From assembly GCA_947179485.1 (NCBI GenBank), contig OX359247.1, positions 35,192,801 to 35,256,800 of the forward strand: DNA of 64,000 nucleotides. The letters are read 5' to 3'. Below, in pieces: positions 1-11,550 of the stretch. A program made the position numbers and the translations under genes. The stretch comes from Allacma fusca (lineage: Eukaryota > Arthropoda > Collembola > Symphypleona > Sminthuridae). The notes beneath the pieces were generated by a model, which saw only the letters and a list, made by a program, of their open reading frames with translations, made no database searches and had not been told where the DNA came from. The first letter of the stretch is position 1. The number at the start of each line of letters is the position of its first letter.

Positions 1-624
1 ATTAGGAGGCCGGTGATTGTCATAGTTTGTACGGCCACTTTTACTTGTGTAAGGAAACCCAGGTAAATTTCCGAGAATCTCCGTAAAAGAGCACGTACAC
101 TTTACATCTCCGTATACATTCCCAAATAATGGTGCGAGCCAAGTGAGCCAGGTTGGGCTTTTGAAGGGAATTTCCAGTCATGGAACCATAATTCCGGAAA
201 ATGTGTACGGAATCTCTGATATACATATCAATATAATAATTCTCACATGAAGGATCCAACATAAGTCCCTGTATTAAAAAGGAGCATTCCCGGAAACCTG
301 ATCCAATCTTCAACGTGTTTTTTCCAGCAACATCCAACAACAAAACCAAGGATCTAGATACTTATGCACACATATACATAGATTAACTTCCACCGTGAAA
401 TCTGTCTCCAAATATATTTGATCATCCATGGTTAATCTGTTGATAGACAGGACAACAAACAAAACCCAAGGGAGAGGAGTCTTGCGGATGGATGAGAAGC
501 ACCTGACACGAGATGGATGGAGACAGCTCACCGTAGCCATCGACCATACACATTTTTCCCCTTCACTTATGTAATTACCTAAATCATTATTTACCTATTC
601 TTGCTATGATACTTGCATCCTCAG
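1..624. other. Non-coding stretch, no gene recognised
   Basis: No open frame here shows a domain, a signal peptide or believable splice borders. The short frames present have random-looking composition. The stretch ends at the target duplication of the element that starts at 625. Confidence 0.6.
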
Positions 625-1163
625 TAGGGGTGCGTATCTCGTTGGTTTTAAAATTCTCGTTTGTCTCGTTCTCGTTTCTGAAAAAAATGCGAGAACGAGA
701 TATTTTGAGAACGAGAGTAGCGAGAGTAAGCAACGCACGAGACAAACGAGACAGTGCAAAAACATGGTTTTTGTGTTGAAATATATGCAATTTAATTGTA
801 GCCTGCACAAATTCTGGTGAAAGAACATACAAATTTATTTAATTTCACAAATCGGAACAATCCCAAGGCGCAAACTATTTATTTTTGGGTTTGGACCATA
901 AAATGTGAAAACATGGAAGCCTTTAAAAGAATTAATGAAGACCTACCGCAATAAAAGCTAGCACCAAGAACTGAAAAATGTCTTAATTGACAAAATGGTA
1001 TAACAAAACACCCCATTTTTCAGTTTGATATGGACTTCAACAATATTTAATTGCAAACGATATTCTCGTTAAATAAAGCGAGATGTCTCGTACTGTCTCG
1101 TTGATGAATAAAGAGCGAGATAAACGAGATTCTCGTCTCGTTGTCTCGTTATACTCACCCCTA
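625..1163. mobile_element. Non-autonomous hAT-like element (MITE) with TCTCGT arms
   Basis: The ends form inverted repeats: TAGGGGTGCGTAT on the left and the complement of TAGGGGTGAGTAT on the right. The element is flanked by a perfect 8-bp direct repeat, ATCCTCAG, at 617-624 and 1164-1171. An 8-bp target duplication with a TAGGG-type terminus is the signature of the hAT superfamily. Both arms (about 636-745 and 1063-1150) are crowded with the motif TCTCGT or its complement, which gives the arms an inverted-repeat character. No transposase frame is visible in the 539 bp, so the element would need enzyme supplied in trans. Confidence 0.9.
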
Positions 1164-1171
1164 ATCCTCAG

Positions 1172-2768
1172 CAAACCAAAACTTATTTTATGCGTAAGAC
1201 TCATGATCAAAAAAGTAATAGCACCAAATCCAAATAATTCCAAAATCCTAAATAGCATTTCCTAATTTTTTATGTCTCCAAGGAAAACCCATCTAATAAA
1301 CCCATGTAAATACATGGATATGCCTAACGCTCATCACTATATGAACTGACAGCTCCCTGCTACCGTATCTACACCAAGGTAAAGACACACATATCTATAG
1401 ATATCTACATATTTATATACTTACATGCATACAAGGATATAGTATGCAGTTGAAATCTCAACACCTCTTTCTGCAGTGTCCAAATATGAGTAAGTAAGTA
1501 CAATTTATAAACAGCTTCCTACGTACCTATACATTGCAATAAATAAGGTAATTATATATCCTTTGACAAATTACAGGCACGAATAGTCTTCAAACCTTTT
1601 TTAGGAAATCTCAGTACTGGGAGATGTTTGTAATAAGGATGCATTGTAAATTGTAGCAACATTAGTTAATCCCCTATTTTGAGTAAATATCTACATACAA
1701 TTGATCAAAAGATGTAAAAATATGAACTCCCTGGTACTTCGTATACTATATAATGATAGCTTTTGGAAAAAGGGCAATGTGGACAGAACTGCAATCACTC
1801 AGTTCAACTTTCTGGAGTAAATAAATGTTTTCCGAGAGAACCTGATCAAGTTGCTATATACTTTCATCTGTAAAAGGAATTATTCATCCACTAAAATTTC
1901 CCCCCGTAACCCACGTCACTGAAGGGGTAGTCCTCAGTGAACTATACTTATAGACAGAGCTGCAATTGAGAACCAAACCAAAGACCAAGAAAACCATTGG
2001 GTCTAGTCTCTCCAAGAGACTACCGCACAAAAAAAGTCTGATTATTATTACTACCATTATACTTTCGTGTAAGTACGGTAGGAAAAGGACGCATAAGGAG
2101 ATAATTATGCTTTCTTAGGTTAGCATACGTAACCACGATGTGCTTTAGTGAGCAGCAGTAGTCGTCACATGCCCTTTCTTTCTATTATGCAACGTACCGT
2201 AATCATCCTCTTATTCATCCACAATCAGCTGATTACTCATTGTTCATCGGAAATTCCCCTAGAACTTCCTACACCACCAAGATAAGCCCGGGTAAACAAT
2301 CTGTATCAGTAAAAAGGCTTCTTGGAACTCTTTCTCAGGCTTATATACTCCCAGGAGCTAGATGCACACAATTTATCCCATGCATATGTATACGCATGGA
2401 ATTAAGTACTCCTAGGAGGTAGACGGGCTCACAACCATTTCTCCATACCATTAGAAAAAGTTTCCCGACACAGTATTATAAATTTAAGGACTAACAAGTC
2501 TGAAGTAACTATACCTCTAAACGAAAACTACGACAATTGCTTCCAAATTACACAGACCTAATATTATGCTTGGATTAAAGTAGTGTAACAAGCATTCAAT
2601 AATCAAACTCCTACGATTAATCCTTTTCAAAACCGTGCCAAACAAAACTGTACATAATTAGGTAATTATATAGATATACTTACTAATTTTAGAGACATCC
2701 TTTGTAAAATTCAACATAAAATGATATGATCATGATCGAACCGATAAATACAGAGATTTAAGGCATGC
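1172..2768. other. Non-coding stretch
   Basis: AT-rich sequence with scattered short frames, none with recognisable protein features. If the weak minus-strand terminal exon at 2824 is real, this is downstream of its poly(A) signal. Confidence 0.5.
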
Positions 2769-2774
2769 TTTATT
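2769..2774 (-). terminator. Candidate poly(A) signal AATAAA
   Basis: Read on the minus strand, AATAAA lies about 50 bases beyond the stop codon of the His/Asn-rich frame at 2824-3087. The spacing is right for a 3' untranslated region and is mild support for that frame being a terminal exon. The hexamer is common in AT-rich DNA. Confidence 0.35.
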
Positions 2775-2823
2775 CCCCTGCTTACTAACGGACTGTTTTA
2801 GCAATGTACAATATGAAAAAGAC

Positions 2824-3087
2824 TCAAACCGGATGAAGATGACTGACATGTCCAAGCTGCTCATGATGATTGTGTGACCACCATGTGCTCCCATCATGAT
2901 GAGGAACATGATGATCGGTCTGGCCCTGATGGTAGTGCTGACTATTGTGATTACTACTTGGGTTATTATAGCCGCACAAGAAGTTGTTGTTGTTATTGTT
3001 GTTGTTGTGCGGGGTGCCGGAGCAGTTCAGAGATCTTCGACCCCATTTTAAACTAAAGTAGCCGTTCATGGTAGCCACACCATTCAC
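2824..3087 (-). CDS. Candidate 3'-terminal coding exon, His/Asn-rich tail
   Basis: This minus-strand frame encodes a hydrophilic tail with a run of Asn from a GTT/AAC microsatellite. It is followed by a segment rich in His, Asn, Ser and Gln that ends in HVSHLHPV before a stop. Strongly biased composition of this kind is common at the unstructured C termini of arthropod transcription factors and membrane proteins. Possible splice acceptors are the AG before 3052 or one near 3087, and both keep the frame. A poly(A) signal follows. No partner exon can be joined with certainty. The frame may be the end of a long-intron gene that includes the weak exons at 11.5, 14.6 and 17.7 kb, or a chance frame over a microsatellite. 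Confidence 0.35.
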   Translation of the reverse strand: MNGVATMNGYFSLKWGRRSLNCSGTPHNNNNNNNNFLCGYNNPSSNHNSQHYHQGQTDHHVPHHDGSTWWSHNHHEQLGHVSHLHPV

Positions 3088-3917
3088 TTAAAACGGAACA
3101 GTAGATATTTAATTTCTATAATATTAAAGTAAACCCGTCAATTTACCACTTCTTGGTAAATTTCCCCTAAATAATGATCACTACTGTGTATCACTTTGCT
3201 ATTACTACTATTCATCAGTGAGGAAGGTATTACGTTGGGAAATACGTGCCTTTATACTGGATATAAATGTTAGTAACAATCAATGCTTTACAAATGATTT
3301 ACTGTCGTCATAACGTGTTACTATCTATTTAATATTCTTTAAATTACAATTATTATTAATTACTATTTTTGTCAAATTTAGTTCCCCAGCCACTACTCAA
3401 GTGATAAAATATAATTCTTAATGCCTGAAAGTATTCAGACAGCAGGGGTCACTGGATCTATATAGTTTCCGGAAATTTCCCGGGAAAAAGAGAGTAGAGA
3501 AGATCAACAAAGCGGGAGAGAAGAGATACAGTAGTGGAGGTGGAGATTTCAAGGAGTAAAAACTTGTTGCTTCTTCTCACTCAATTTCATTATTATTACC
3601 CTCAACCAAAGTACGTATGTATGTACACGATGGGAAGGAGCAAGTAATTTCCTCTACTTTCACTTACTCCTTTCCCCTTTTTTTTCACTTGAGAAAGGCA
3701 AGCTGGGAAACATTTTAGGAAAAAAGCTACCCCGGGCTAGATTTATACTAATACCTTCTCCTACTCTTCCTCTCACTTTTTACCTGAGAAGGCCAAATGT
3801 GAGAGGAAAAAGTATTTGACTCGTTGAAAAAAAAGACGATGACGACGACGATGATGGAAAAAAAAAGAGAAATAAATGGAGAAAAAGAACAACTAAATTC
3901 TTCCCCTGTCCTGCTTC

Positions 3918-3919
<2 letters not shown>

Positions 3920-3959
<40 letters not shown>
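3920..3959. repeat. (TC)n microsatellite
   Basis: An uninterrupted CT dinucleotide run of about 40 bases. The frame that crosses it translates to alternating Ser-Leu and is not a gene. Confidence 0.95.
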
Positions 3960-3964
<5 letters not shown>

Positions 3965-4299
3965 CAACTTTACATTGTGTTCATATTACAAGGGTACTTT
4001 GATATTCCACTCCCTTTCTCACACTTACTTTCCAACTGTGATTTGAATAGCCTTTTCCTACCTGAAGCTACATTCGGAAATAGAATTGACATAAAAATAA
4101 ACCATTTCCCACTGTGACGTGTGGCATTTTCTTGAACAAATGTAGACTTGTTGACTCAAGGAACCCAGGCCCTCTCCCCCTCACATACCTACACACAAAC
4201 ATCTTTTATACGGAAGCCAAGGCAGAGCAGGGGCGAATTGAGTTATGATTGACACAGCAGGGAACTTACCGTTCCAAGTGTAATAACTATTAGTATACA

Positions 4300-4319
4300 T
4301 GTGTGTGTGTGTGTGTGTT
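4300..4319. repeat. (TG)n microsatellite
   Basis: A pure TG run of about 20 bases in non-coding DNA. Confidence 0.9.
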
Positions 4320-5239
4320 CAAACAAACTTGGTCCTAGCCCTCGAAATCTCCATGTTTCCCACTTCAAAAAAAAAAGAAATACTACATCAAATTTCTCTG
4401 ATGCCAGGGATGTACGAGTATCTCTGGAGTATGCCCATATAAATTCTATGTGTATGGAGATCTGGCCATACATACATAAATGTATAAAAGCATTACCATA
4501 ACAAATGGATTCAGTGTATGCACTGTACGGATACCCAGGTAGAGGAACAATTCTGCATAGGAATCTCAATAATACTAATTGCTCTTGCAGATAGTATCTA
4601 CAGGGAAGTGAAGGGCTTCGCAAAATTCCTGCCTGCAAGCAGTTAAGAATATTTTCTTGGAGTGTACAAAATTTAATTTAATTAGAATTTACTCAACCGA
4701 TTAACAAGACTGGAAGGCAGTGAGGTCCTTTTTAATGGCATCAATAGTACGCCAGCCAGGGGAAGTCTTGTGAGAAAGAGAAGGGATAGGAGGAGACGAG
4801 GGCAAGGATAATACGAATAAATCAACTGATTAATATGTAAAACTTAGTTGATCAGTAAATACTTCCACTTAATATGTGGTAGGAAGCAACAAGTTTTCTC
4901 ATCAAACATGGGAAAGGCCCTAACGCAAGTTTTCTCTGACAGTACAGTACATGCAGGACCTATGCATCTATTTCTGTATCTACATATAGTAAAGAAAGCC
5001 CCACCACCCCAACAAGATGAATCCAAATCGGTTAAATTAGAGAGAACCAAGGTAAAAACTTACGGCCAACGTGACTATCATCTACGGGATCCAATCTACG
5101 AATCCAATAATAATACCCTATCATCAGAGCAATCCTCATATGAAATCCAAAGTCAAAATTCATAAAGCAAATCAAGTCTCACTTTAATTAACTACTTCAA
5201 AACTTTATTGGAAAGTTTTAGAGAAGAGAGGGAGAGTGA

Positions 5240-5241
5240 GT

Positions 5242-5268
<27 letters not shown>
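5240..5268. repeat. (AG)n microsatellite
   Basis: A pure AG run of about 29 bases, preceded by imperfect GAGAGG and GAGTGAG copies. Confidence 0.9.
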
Positions 5269-5272
<4 letters not shown>

Positions 5273-8200
5273 GTACAGAAATCCACTACTTGTTGGTTTC
5301 CAAATCAAACCCAATACTTTTCATTCCACGGTCCCACTATGTATTCTCTCTGACTCTCTCTTCCCAGTCTCTTTTCCCACTACGTGTGTACAGCTCTATC
5401 AACCGGCTCACACACAAAAATTTAAATGAATCCTACCTCTCTGATCTTACCCGCACCAAACGTTCCAACTCTATTCACTCCTGTCCTATAGCTAATAACT
5501 ACTATAGTTTGCGTATTTACATATTTTCCCAATATTTCTAGCCACTACTTAGTAACCAGAGGGTGTAAAATTACCAAGTTATAAATATTTATCCAAGGGA
5601 TTTTTTATTATCCCATTAATACGTAAATTCTCATAATCTTCCAATAATAAGTGCTTCAAAATAGTTACCTTATTAAGACATTTATTTATCCTGAACATCA
5701 ATAAAGAAATACTTGCCCTTTCTAAACATTTTGCCACAGCATTGAGACGAACATAAAAAATTATGTTCGTTTATTTTTGAACGATAGTTTTAATTTATGA
5801 ACGATTTACTTCTATGAACTGCAAGAAGTGTAGAATGGGAGAAAGGCTATTCCCTCACAGGAATTCTCTTAGTGTTAAGGTTAAGCAATTTTTAAATAGA
5901 TATAGATACGTATAAACCTTCCTCACTTTGAAAACTCTAATAATAGCACAAATTGAAGAGGCAAAATTTACTTGATTGACAGGACACGCTTGTAAAGATG
6001 AGGACTTCGAATGTCCAATGTCAAGATGAGAGAACAACGGGCAATTACTTTCCAGGGGTCACTTAAGAGTTAAGACTAGGGTACTAATTGTGTAATAGCT
6101 CAGCTCTTTAAATCTTCATCCCTCGTAGGGAAACGTGAAGAGTTCCGGAAGTAAGATGTTTTTTTTTAATACTGTGACTCTTCCAGAATAAAGGAGAGGA
6201 AGCTGGGAAAGGAAGAGGAAAATAACGAGAAGCTTAGCCGGTGGAATGGTAAAATGGTACGATGAGTATCACAAGATGAGAAAGGATAGTTGAGTGTGTA
6301 CAGTTGTTGATGATGACTAGGATGATGGCAAGGAGAATTAGGAGTCACATCAAATGTGAGTGTCGGATTGGAATGAATATCTCGGACTGATGATGATGTT
6401 GATGAGGATGAGGAGGTAAAAGGGAAGATCACCTGGAATCATGCAGACAGGAGTACATCAGTTAGTCGTGGTACAAGTAAAGGCAAAGGCTCTATAAGCT
6501 CCGTTCAGGCTGCTCCGTGTTCCGAGCCCCGTAAGGTACATAACGGGAAGGACCTTTATATGGCAGAAAGAGAGGTTGATCCCATCCATCCATCCCAGTA
6601 AATCAAATCATATGAACAGACTGAGCAATATGTTTACTTGCAAATATAAGGGTAGGACTGTACAACCCGGGCCAAAGAGCACACACGAGGTGAGTTACAA
6701 GTTTCCCTTGTTATCAACATCTACACCACTCCCTATAGATACATCCCGGGATGGATTATATTTTAATAGTACATCACATACTCAAGGTGCACCAATATCT
6801 ATGTACATACCTGACTCTATATATCTATAGACTAGAGACACTTTTGGCAAAAGAGAGAAAACTACCGATGCGCAATGAACTTCCCTTGAACAGATTCATT
6901 CGAGAAAAAATGTATACGCATACATACACACTACCTACGTACAAACACACACACACACACAGATATACACTCACACACAAACAAGTTACATTATTCATCC
7001 CCCTGAAAATAAATTCAATCTTTCTCCCTCTTAACACCACCTTACTTTTTTTTTTTATAGATAGTTGCATTTTGATCTCCAGCCCTAGCTTCATTTGGAT
7101 TTTTCCTCATTGCTATCCTATAAGTATCTCAGAATTGACTCACTTTCTTCGAACTATGAATATTTCCGTACCTGTTTTTAAGAATACATACATAAATTAG
7201 AATATCGTATCAATATCAACTCAATATTTCTAATCAAGGTACTTGTGCCGTTAAATAAATTTTCTTCCTAAAATGTACGTCAACCAACAAGTGTGACTCG
7301 TCACAATTTCCTCAATATAACAAATATATAGGACATAAGTATGTATGTATGTAGTTTTCTCAACTTGGTCTTGACGTACTACGCTAGGAATTGAGCTCAA
7401 AAATTGTTTTTATTTCTTCTTTCAAATTGAAACCTTCGCAAATATATTATCTCCGGAACTGCAACTACAGTACGTATGTACATACATATATGTATATCTG
7501 TATCTAGGACGAAATAGAATCTGCGTCGAAATTTCGGATTAGTATTGGCAACTTTTACACTCTGTACTGCTCTGTCTTGTAGGAATTTGGGGAGCAATGG
7601 AAAGACTGAGATCCACAGTGGATAGATGTACATATGTAAGTATACTGAACGAGGATGCTCGCAAATTTCAAAATGCTTTTAAAAGTCAAAGAGAAGCGTT
7701 AATTCGTTTTCAGCTAAAGTGTCTCTTCTGCACTCTTCTCTTCTCCCAGTGCATTTCACTTCTCACTCTCACTCCTGTCCTTCATCTAGCAGCATATACA
7801 TTTTGTTTCAAGAGGTGAGTAAGTATTTGGTAAATAGTCGTCTTTTAAAAGGCTAACCAAATCACGAGACTTTCTTCAAACATAAAGATAAAGACTTATG
7901 AAATGTTCATAGTACGCTCATTACATTTCTTTTAGGCCTCACAACATTGAGTCAGCCGACTTTTAAGAACTGAACACATCCTATCTATGTATAGAGGTGT
8001 AAGGCTTATATATAATTAGGTATGTATGTATAAACTACTAATCAAATTTACCCCATTTTTACATTAGAAAGACTAAATTCAGATTCTGTTCAGCTTATGG
8101 CACTCCAACAGCTAACAGTATATACTATCCATCCCTACACTAACCTCACATTAGCACTAAAATAGCTAAGAGACATGTCCAAATAAGAGTAACTACATCT

Positions 8201-9613
8201 CCATTAGATCTACCAGAAATAGCCAAAATTTAAATGCAGTAATACATTTTTAGTATTTTTTCCCCATATAATCTATACCGGTCAAAATTGAAAAGACACA
8301 GTCATGCAAGTTTATTACAGCCCCCATGTGGACACTGACTGAAGAACCACCCAACTCCGAGTGGTTACACATGTAATTATACATAGGTGTTTTCCCGAAA
8401 CTCTTATTAGATATTCCTCGATTACCCTGTCCCCGAACATATCAGACCGCAACTACCCGTACAAACCCGTATAGTGGGATGCATATAACATAAAAGCCGG
8501 TCAATGCATTTGAAATTCAGCAAATCCTGCCAGGTCAAATCCACATGAAGTTACCAGTGAGTAATATCCAGTCCATTGAATTATAATACATAATTATAAC
8601 TTAACCTCGAAATTATGTTCCGCGTATAGTTAGCTACAGCTAATTGGTTCTTGGCCAGTGATCAAGAAAACCTCAACAAAGACCGTCAATCCAAAAATCC
8701 TTACTGTAGAAGTCACCATATATAAAGTAGGTTCTCATTTTACTTTGGAACGATTCAAATAACTAGGTATGTAAATTCCATCAAAATTATAGATAGTGTA
8801 GCAGCATATTGGTTACTACTACAGGGGTTTGATCTCCGTGACAGCTCTCCTTTAGCCTTTAATTGATTCGATTGCTGATATTCTAGTAATTGGTCCTCTG
8901 TGATGAGTTTAATTCTCTCTCACTCTCTTCCTGAATCATATGTCCATTTGTCGGTCTTCTCTGTGTTTCTCCTGCGACAGAAGAGCTGCTAAGGTATACT
9001 TATATAGTAGTTTTGAAAGGGGTACCCGTGCACAATTACATATATGTACATAATCAAAGCTAGGAGGATTAGATCCTTTCAAGCAATCCGAAACTCAGTC
9101 CGATTTAAAACCCTTAGATGTGGTGAAAAGCAATTACAGCGAAAAGAAGTTCCAGGCCTGACATCGTATACACACTCACACACACACACACACACAAACA
9201 AATGCAGAATCAATTGTGTGTCCTATGATGGACTCACTTTCCCAAATTGAAGTGAGAACTGAGAATTGAATCAGACCCGTAAATTAGCATTAGTAATAGC
9301 TGACATCAAAAAAGGAAAGTATATAGTGAGAAGTACCCAAGGTAGTCGGGATTTTCTTTCTTGTCATTTCCTCTACTCTGGCTCCATACTGTTGTTGGAA
9401 ATTTATCCAGGTAGTGGCATCACTCTCATAGACATTATAAGAACAAACAAATAATCTACAGATATACATACACCGTCAGTCAAAGTAAAATTAATTATGT
9501 ACATAGGCTTTACATGAGCAAGATTTCTTGTGAAAAGCGTTTTAGGTAGTGCCAGTAGCTGTAGTAGGTATCCACACTCACTTGCATTACTAATTACTAC
9601 ATATCGTCGGTGA

Positions 9614-10905
9614 AGAGGCAAAATGATCTAGGTGCATTTTCAATTAGTATCGAAATGATCTACATACATGACTTCGACTAAATGATCCAGATACAGGTCT
9701 CTCTAAAAGAAAAAGGAACTATGTACAGTTTTTTCTAAAGCAAAATGATCTACATACATACGTGTGGGCAGAGACATAAACTCGAATGTGAATTTAATAG
9801 TCTGGTTTAAACCAGCAATTTGAGTTCACACTAAAGCCGTAACCTGGAACTCGCATTTTCAACTTCAAAGTAACCTAAAACTCCCTATTCAAAATTCGAG
9901 CTCGAACTGAAACTCAAGTATAACTTAAGTGTTACTTGAAATTTGTGTAGCGAGCCACTAAAGTGTAACGTGAAACTCGAGTTGGAACTCAACTCAAAAT
10001 TTAAATTCCTGTTCGACCTAAGTTTCTCATGAAATTCAAGTTAGAATTTCAGTATAGCTGACAACTTGAAATTCAAGTTTGAACTCAAGTTTAACTCAAG
10101 CGCAAATTGACAAGAGTTTAACCTCTAATGTAACTCAAGATTCGAGTTTTCACTCGACTGTTACATCAAAATCTAGTTAGTATTTAAGAACTTAAAATTC
10201 AAGTTTAAACTAAAGTGCAACGTGAAATTCGACTTTAAACTCAAGTGCAGCAGGAAATTCCAGGTGAAACTCGAATTTCACATGAAATTCAAGTTAGAAT
10301 TTCCATGTAACTTGAATCTCAATTGGGACTTGAACTTCGAGTTTGAATTCAAGTTTTACTCCAGTGCGAATTGAAATTAGTGTTTGAACTCAAGTTTAAC
10401 TAAAGCACCACGTGAAATCCAAGTTTGAATTAAAATGTAACATAGCCCTCGAGTGCAACTTAAAACTAGAGCTTGAATTCATGTGTAACTTGAAATTAGA
10501 ATTTGTACTCGAATGTAACTCATGCCCAATTTGAACTTAAAAGTGATTGGAATTCGAGTTTGAACTGAATAGAAGCTTAGCTTAAGTGTAACTTGAAACT
10601 TCAGTTTGAACTCTAGTGTACTTTCAACTTCGAGATTGAACTCAAATGGAACTTAAGTGCAGTTTTGAAAAATAACTCAGAGAGAAAGAAATAATTTATG
10701 TCACTGATACCACAATGGTATTTCCCTTACTACACAGTGCATAATGATTTCAAACATTTTTTGTTACACAGAAATATTTGCTACAAATTGTAACTAGTAC
10801 ATTTTGCTTTTAGGATGAATTGCATCCAGATCATTAGCCTTTAGTGAAACTGCATGTAGATCATTTTGACACTACTCGAAAATGCACCTAGATCATTTTG
10901 CCTCT
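9614..10905. mobile_element. Non-autonomous TIR element with long perfect ends and AACTCGAG-type core
   Basis: A 28-bp perfect inverted repeat begins AGAGGCAAAATGATC at the left and ends with its complement at 10,905. Weaker similarity continues outward for about 12 bases. Both arms carry further copies of the AAATGATCTACAT / AGATCATTTTG motif: at 9652, 9680 and 9750 on the left, and at 10,830, 10,855 and 10,890 on the right. The roughly 900-bp core is a dense array of degenerate copies of a partly palindromic motif (AACTTGAAATTCGAGTTTGAACTC-like, with constant AACTCAAG and TTGAA words). No transposase is encoded. I could not identify a clean target duplication, so the superfamily is undecided. 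Confidence 0.8.
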
Positions 10906-11416
10906 CCACCATCAATACTATGGAAATATGCATGTAAATAGACAAGTGCTCAGAGGCCCCTTCATGCATGTATAACTAATTGTATGAGCACTTGCGCGCA
11001 ATTACACACTATATTATGAGGAACTGCGAAACATGAAGATACTTTGCACCACGGATTGAAGTCTCCCAACTGTTTTACCCCATTGCTCCCAAATGCTTAA
11101 CACATTTGTACTCATTTGAAACAAACTTTATGTGAGTAGGTGTGATTGGATTCATCTGCATACATGCATACACCCCTAATTATGTGATTACTTTATATAT
11201 CTACACCACCAAGAGATGACAACGTGGGCAATTACTTTTTTTTATACACAAAAGGAACAACTACAAAGATATTCTACAACAAAGAAATTGGAACTCCAAC
11301 AGCTCAGAAAATCCCTAATGCTTTCAAAACATTAGAAGAGGAAGCTCTTGAGCAGAAGTGAGCGTCTTTGGTGAGGACCAAAAACGAACCTCTGATGCCC
11401 TCCGAGTCATACAAAC
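10906..11416. other. Non-coding stretch
   Basis: No gene, repeat array or inverted repeat is seen between the element ending at 10,905 and the candidate exon at 11,417. Confidence 0.5.
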
Positions 11417-11550
11417 CTGTTGATTGGCAGTGGTGGGAGCGGCGGGTATGAGTGTTGGTGAGGACGTAATGACGGCACTGCTGATGGCCACAGCCAAGGG
11501 CCCAGTCACACCTCGGCCAGATCTGCCTTTCATCCCTATTTCTTGGAAAT
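11417..11550 (-). CDS. Candidate internal exon, unknown protein
   Basis: A 134-base minus-strand block is noticeably more GC-rich than its surroundings. It is bounded by a good acceptor (pyrimidine tract then CGCAG) and by CAG followed by GTTTGT as donor. One frame is fully open and reads FQEIGMKGRSGRGVTGP, then an Ala/Ser/Ile stretch, then a Pro/Thr-rich linker ending in ANQQ. A second frame is also open, so the reading frame is not certain. The Gly/Ser/Pro/Thr character suits a linker in an extracellular or cytoskeletal protein. No domain is recognised. It may belong with the other weak minus-strand exons. Confidence 0.35.

Larger units (their letters stand above)
3088..9613. other. Long stretch without a recognisable gene
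   Basis: Apart from microsatellites (TC, TG and AG runs; CA runs near 6944-6962 and 9175-9198) I see only short frames without domains. Many contain stops or low-complexity translations. The stretch could be intron of a minus-strand gene or plain intergenic DNA. I found no inverted terminal repeats here. Confidence 0.5.

Noticed and set aside
4243-4638. 131-codon minus-strand frame
   Set aside because: It crosses a TG microsatellite (His-Thr repeat in translation), has no recognisable motif and no flanking gene structure.
6166-6432. Ser/Phe-rich minus-strand frame
   Set aside because: Low-complexity composition from GATGA/GGAAGAG-type sequence, no domain, no splice partner.
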